From: Clostridiaceae bacterium BRH_c20a
GTDB taxonomy: Bacteria > Bacillota > Peptococcia > Peptococcales > BICA1-8
DNA: 64,000 nucleotides
Direction: 5' to 3'
Assembly (NCBI GenBank): GCA_000961765.1
Contig: LADT01000006.1
Coordinates: forward strand, 1-64,000
Each line of letters begins with the position of its first letter. Within the stretch, counting starts at the first letter, position 1. Positions 60,657-64,000 of the stretch are shown here, one piece after another. The translations under genes were made by a program, and so were the position numbers. Under the pieces are notes generated by a model that was not told the origin of the DNA, made no database searches, and was given only the letters and a program-made list of their open reading frames with translations.

Positions 60657-62009
60657 ATGAAAAACAGCATATTTCGTGAAGTATCATTAGAACGACTATC
60701 TTCTCCTGAACAACTTGACCAGATGATGTCAGTTACATCACCCAGGGCTTGGTTTGCTTTAATTGGAATATCAGCAATCCTATTAACTGCCATACTTTGG
60801 GGTATTTTTGGCAGCATACCCTATAAAACAAATGGTGAGGGAATCTTGATAAAAAGTGAAGGTGTTTATAATATTACTCATACAAAAGGCGGGAAAATTA
60901 TTGACATTAGTATAGAAGCAGGCGATACAGTAAGAAAAGGTGATATTATAGCAAGGATTGAGCAATCTGAATTGGTGGAACAGATAGTTGATTTAGAAAA
61001 ACAATTGAAACAGATTAAGAATTTTAATATTGACATGTTTGATGGGTATACAGAAAAACCTTCACCCGCATTATCTCAATTGTATGAACTGGCTAGAAGC
61101 ATAAGAGAGGCTAAGTCAGCAGTTGAGATTAATAGAGCTGAGTATAATGGAGTACGATTACAATTAGAACAAGCTAAGCTTAATGTGACTACTCAAGAGC
61201 AAGATGTTGGGAGACTCGCGGTATTATTGGAGCATGGTGCAATTGCTAGAGTTGAATTTGAGGCAGCTTCTGCTAATTTAGAACAGTCAAAGTTACAGGC
61301 GAAAGCCCTTGAAGCATCGATAGCTGAATTAAATACAGGAGAGAGTGCTGCTTTACATAGTGCTAAATTGGAACAAGCCCAGTTAACAGTAAAGCTCTTA
61401 GAAGAACAATTGTCTGAAGCAAAGCAGATAAATGAAATTCAGCTTGAAGAGCAAATTCTAAAATTAAAAAGAGAATTAGAGTTTGGTTCTAATATAGTTG
61501 CTACTGAAGATGGTAGAGTATTAGAGGTAAAAATGCGTAAAGGTGGACTTATTCAACCCGGAATGGAGCTTATTGGTGTAGAACGAGAAGGAAAAACCAT
61601 AAGAGATATAGAGGTGGAATTATATGTGCCCGCTGAAGACGGTAAGCAAATATCGCCAGGCATGGAAGCCCAGATATCTCCAACTATTGTTAAAAAAGAA
61701 GAATATGGATTTATGCTTGGCAGGGTTATTTCAGTTTCGGAGTTTCCTGCAACTTCCCAAGGTATGATGACTACCCTTGGCAGCCAGGAACTGGTTTCTC
61801 GGCTATCCAAGGGCAGTGCACCTATTGAGGTGCGTATTGAATTAATTACTGACAGCAATACAATAAGCGGTTATAAATGGTCTTCACCAAATGGACCGCC
61901 TATAACAATAGATAGTGGCACCCTATGTGACGGCACAATTACAGTAAGCAGCCAGCCACCAATAAGAATGGTTATTCCTAAAGTCAGGAAATTTGTTATG
62001 GGGTATTAA
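60657..62009 (+). CDS. HlyD-type adaptor of an NHLM-type peptide export system
   Basis: 450 residues from ATG 60657, GAGGAGG upstream. It starts SIFREVSLERLSSPEQLDQM, then a single helix (about 31-53), a lipoyl/HlyD barrel (ITHTKGGKIIDISIEAGD), a long coiled coil (about 105-280, many Gln/Glu/Leu heptads) and a C-terminal beta part. The SSPEQLD start and length fit the NHLM bacteriocin secretion protein family (TIGR03794 as I recall). It should bridge the C39 exporter encoded next to the cell surface. Gap to the ABC gene is 31 bases. Confidence 0.87.
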   Translation: MKNSIFREVSLERLSSPEQLDQMMSVTSPRAWFALIGISAILLTAILWGIFGSIPYKTNGEGILIKSEGVYNITHTKGGKIIDISIEAGDTVRKGDIIARIEQSELVEQIVDLEKQLKQIKNFNIDMFDGYTEKPSPALSQLYELARSIREAKSAVEINRAEYNGVRLQLEQAKLNVTTQEQDVGRLAVLLEHGAIARVEFEAASANLEQSKLQAKALEASIAELNTGESAALHSAKLEQAQLTVKLLEEQLSEAKQINEIQLEEQILKLKRELEFGSNIVATEDGRVLEVKMRKGGLIQPGMELIGVEREGKTIRDIEVELYVPAEDGKQISPGMEAQISPTIVKKEEYGFMLGRVISVSEFPATSQGMMTTLGSQELVSRLSKGSAPIEVRIELITDSNTISGYKWSSPNGPPITIDSGTLCDGTITVSSQPPIRMVIPKVRKFVMGY

Positions 62010-62040
62010 CCCTCCTGTCTCCAGAAAGGGGTGATGGTTT

Positions 62041-64000
62041 TTGCAAAAAGATAATAATCGAAAGAGGTATAAAGTTCCCACTGTCTTACAAATGGAAGCG
62101 GTTGAATGTGGTGCGGCTTCATTAGCTATGGTTTTGGGATACTATGGAAAGTTTATTCCCCTTGAAGAGCTTCGCATTACTTGTGGAGTTTCCAGAGATG
62201 GGAGTAAAGCTAGTAATATTGTAAAAGCAGCTAAAAGGTATGGGTTAGATGCCAGGGGTTTTAAGAAAGAACCAAATGACTTAAAACAGATACAGGGACC
62301 AGTGATTATACATTGGAACTTTAATCATTTTCTAGTAGTAGAAGGCTTTAAAAAAGGCAAGGTCTATCTTAATGATCCCGCTAGCGGACCCAGAATAGTT
62401 ACGGAAGAAGAATTTGACCAATCCTTTACCGGAGTAGTTCTTACATTTGAAGAAGGCGAGGATTTTGAAAAAAGTGGTGGCAAACCAAGTATTATTGCAG
62501 CTTTAAGAAGACGTTTAAAAGGTTCGGAGGTTCCCCTTGCTTTTATAATACTCTTGGGAACTGCATTGGTTATTCCAGGATTGGTTATACCTGTTTTTTC
62601 GAAAATATTCATTGATGAAATTTTACTAGGTAGTAGAGATAATTGGTTGAGACCTTTATTAATAGGTATGGGAATTACTGCTTTACTGCGGGGGATTATG
62701 ACTTGGCTGCAGCAATATTACTTATTAAAGCTAGACACCAAGATTTCATTGAGTGCTTCCGGTCAATTTCTATGGCACTTACTGCGGCTTCCTGCGGAAT
62801 TTTTTACACAGCGGCAAAGTGGAGATATCAGCTCCCGTATGCAGAGTAATAACAGAGTAGCATCCCTTTTATCAGGTCAACTTGCTACAACTGCAATTGA
62901 TTTTGTTATGATAGTATTCTATTTCATCTTAATGACTCGCTATAGTTTAACCTTAGCCTTGGTAGGTGTGACTATGGCTATTATTAATATGCTGTATTTA
63001 AAGTATGTTGCTGCAAAAAGAGTGGACCAAAATCGCAAGCTTTTACAGGACAGAGGCAAACTCCAAGCAAATGCCATGTCCGGGCTGCAGGTTATTGAAA
63101 CCCTTAAAGCCACAGGCTCGGAAGGTGACTTTTTTGCTAAATGGTCAGGCTATCAAGCAAAGGCTCTAAATAACGAACAAAAAATGGGTGTATCAACTCA
63201 ATTTTTATCAGCTATTCCCGCATTTTTAACTGCTTTAACCAATGCAATTGTGCTGGTTTTGGGAGGATTTATTATCTTAAACGGCCAGATGACAATAGGT
63301 ATGCTGGTTGCCTTTCAGAGCTTAATGACCAGTTTTATGACACCTGTAAATAACATGGTAAGCTTGGGCAGTAAACTGCAGGAGCTTGAAGGTGATATGA
63401 ATCGTTTAGATGATGTTTTAAAGTATCCCGTTGATGAAATAAACAAAGGTGAAAAGGATGATTACTCAGATTTTCACCAGGGAAAATTACAAGAAAAGCT
63501 ATCGGGATCAATAAATATATACGATTTAAACTTTGGATACAGCATATTGGAGCCCCCCCTTATAGAAAATGTTAATCTCTGCCTAAGACCAGGTTCGCGG
63601 GTTGCTTTAATTGGTGGCTCGGGTAGTGGAAAGTCTACTATTGCAAAGTTGATTTCGGGAGTTTATAAGCCATGGTCGGGAGAAATATTATTTGATGGTT
63701 TGCCAAGGGAACAACTTCCTAAAAGCATCATTACAAATTCCTTAGCAGTTGTAGATCAGGATATTTGCATGTTTAGCGGTACTATAAGAGAAAATCTAAC
63801 CTTATGGGATAATACTATTTCTGAATTTGAAGTAATACGTGCTACAAAGGATGCATGTATACATGATGATATTACTGTCAGGTCAGGTGGTTATGATCAC
63901 CGTCTTGATGAGGGTGGCAGTAACTTTAGCGGCGGTCAAAGACAAAGGTTGGAGATTGCAAGGGCTTTAGTATCCAATCCAACAATTATGATTTTAGATG
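62041..64000 (+). CDS. C39-peptidase ABC exporter, NHLM type (cut by window edge)
   Basis: Starts at TTG 62041 (AAGGGGTG upstream) and runs open to the edge, giving 653 residues. The C39 domain (about 10-130) has Gln 17, Cys 23 (VECGAASLA), His 96 (NFNHFLVVEG) and Asp 112 (LNDPASG), so it should cleave leader peptides after a double-Gly-type motif. Then come six helices (about 160-450), and the ATPase with Walker A GGSGSGKST (525-533), signature FSGGQRQR (629-636) and Walker B reaching the last base. Together with the HlyD protein it forms the maturation and export machine of a modified peptide. No precursor gene is inside the window. Confidence 0.9.
   Translation, partial: MQKDNNRKRYKVPTVLQMEAVECGAASLAMVLGYYGKFIPLEELRITCGVSRDGSKASNIVKAAKRYGLDARGFKKEPNDLKQIQGPVIIHWNFNHFLVVEGFKKGKVYLNDPASGPRIVTEEEFDQSFTGVVLTFEEGEDFEKSGGKPSIIAALRRRLKGSEVPLAFIILLGTALVIPGLVIPVFSKIFIDEILLGSRDNWLRPLLIGMGITALLRGIMTWLQQYYLLKLDTKISLSASGQFLWHLLRLPAEFFTQRQSGDISSRMQSNNRVASLLSGQLATTAIDFVMIVFYFILMTRYSLTLALVGVTMAIINMLYLKYVAAKRVDQNRKLLQDRGKLQANAMSGLQVIETLKATGSEGDFFAKWSGYQAKALNNEQKMGVSTQFLSAIPAFLTALTNAIVLVLGGFIILNGQMTIGMLVAFQSLMTSFMTPVNNMVSLGSKLQELEGDMNRLDDVLKYPVDEINKGEKDDYSDFHQGKLQEKLSGSINIYDLNFGYSILEPPLIENVNLCLRPGSRVALIGGSGSGKSTIAKLISGVYKPWSGEILFDGLPREQLPKSIITNSLAVVDQDICMFSGTIRENLTLWDNTISEFEVIRATKDACIHDDITVRSGGYDHRLDEGGSNFSGGQRQRLEIARALVSNPTIMILD

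Overview
The window is about 64 kb of AT-rich DNA with dense operons, strong AGGAGG-type ribosome binding sites and simple hairpin-plus-T terminators. It looks like an anaerobic, probably spore-forming member of the Clostridia (Firmicutes). The gene set supports this: an anaerobic Ni-CO dehydrogenase, formate-tetrahydrofolate ligase, a pyruvoyl arginine decarboxylase operon, TRAP transport of an organic acid, a LarA-type nickel racemase and an NHLM-type peptide exporter. I cannot name the genus. No rRNA genes, CRISPR array or replication origin are visible.

Layout. 1-0.35 kb: the start of an IS1634-type transposase, cut by the window edge. 0.7-14.6 kb: mixed housekeeping and small genes (AlbA_2 protein, Q/N-rich repeat protein, UPF0182 membrane protein, glutamate dehydrogenase, LysM/peptidoglycan-binding protein, class V aminotransferase, YchF, a degenerate Nudix protein, zinc ribbons), with several repeat families between them. 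14.7-16.9 kb: a polyamine operon running arginine to agmatine to putrescine, plus spermidine synthase. 17.3-26.4 kb: catabolic operon 1 (TRAP DctQM, GlcD/GlcE/GlcF-like 2-hydroxyacid oxidase, DctP, LarA-like racemase, PanB-like enzyme). 27.2-29.2 kb: eight tRNA genes, including three identical tRNA-Leu(UAA) genes in exact 176-bp tandem. 29.2-34 kb: an accessory region with a BglII-like nuclease, a membrane-anchored Mrr-type nuclease, a thymidylate-kinase fusion, a membrane protein and thymidine kinase. Part of it lies between two diverged direct repeats carrying tRNA-Leu 3'-end remnants. 34-42.3 kb: threonine ammonia-lyase, CO dehydrogenase, glycine-betaine-type ABC transporter, putrescine-type aminotransferase. 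42.5-51.5 kb: catabolic region 2 (IclR regulator, Fhs, class I aminotransferase, IlvD-like dehydratase, DUF1537 kinase, PdxA2, a second PanB-like enzyme). 51.7-54.1 kb: a fused CRP-like/degenerate AAA+/membrane 4Fe-4S protein. 54.2-64 kb: a TetR regulator and a run of co-directional genes ending in an NHLM-type HlyD protein and C39-peptidase ABC exporter, cut by the right edge.

Main idea. Two PanB paralogues each end a hydroxy-acid operon with no pantothenate genes nearby. The TRAP operon, iclR and the ilvD-like operon have similar TTCGG/TTCAG repeats upstream, in 10- or 20-bp phase. I propose that these operons form one IclR-controlled route in which four-carbon or branched hydroxy acids are turned into 4-hydroxy-2-oxo acids. 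PanB run as a retro-aldolase would then pass formaldehyde to tetrahydrofolate, and Fhs could recover ATP. This is inference; the gene order and repeats are seen directly.

Other unusual items are a CO dehydrogenase with Glu where a C-cluster Cys is expected, a pseudo-AAA+ iron-sulfur fusion, a Cache-like-sensor/MFS fusion and an IS605-type right-end (omega-RNA-like) remnant without tnpB.
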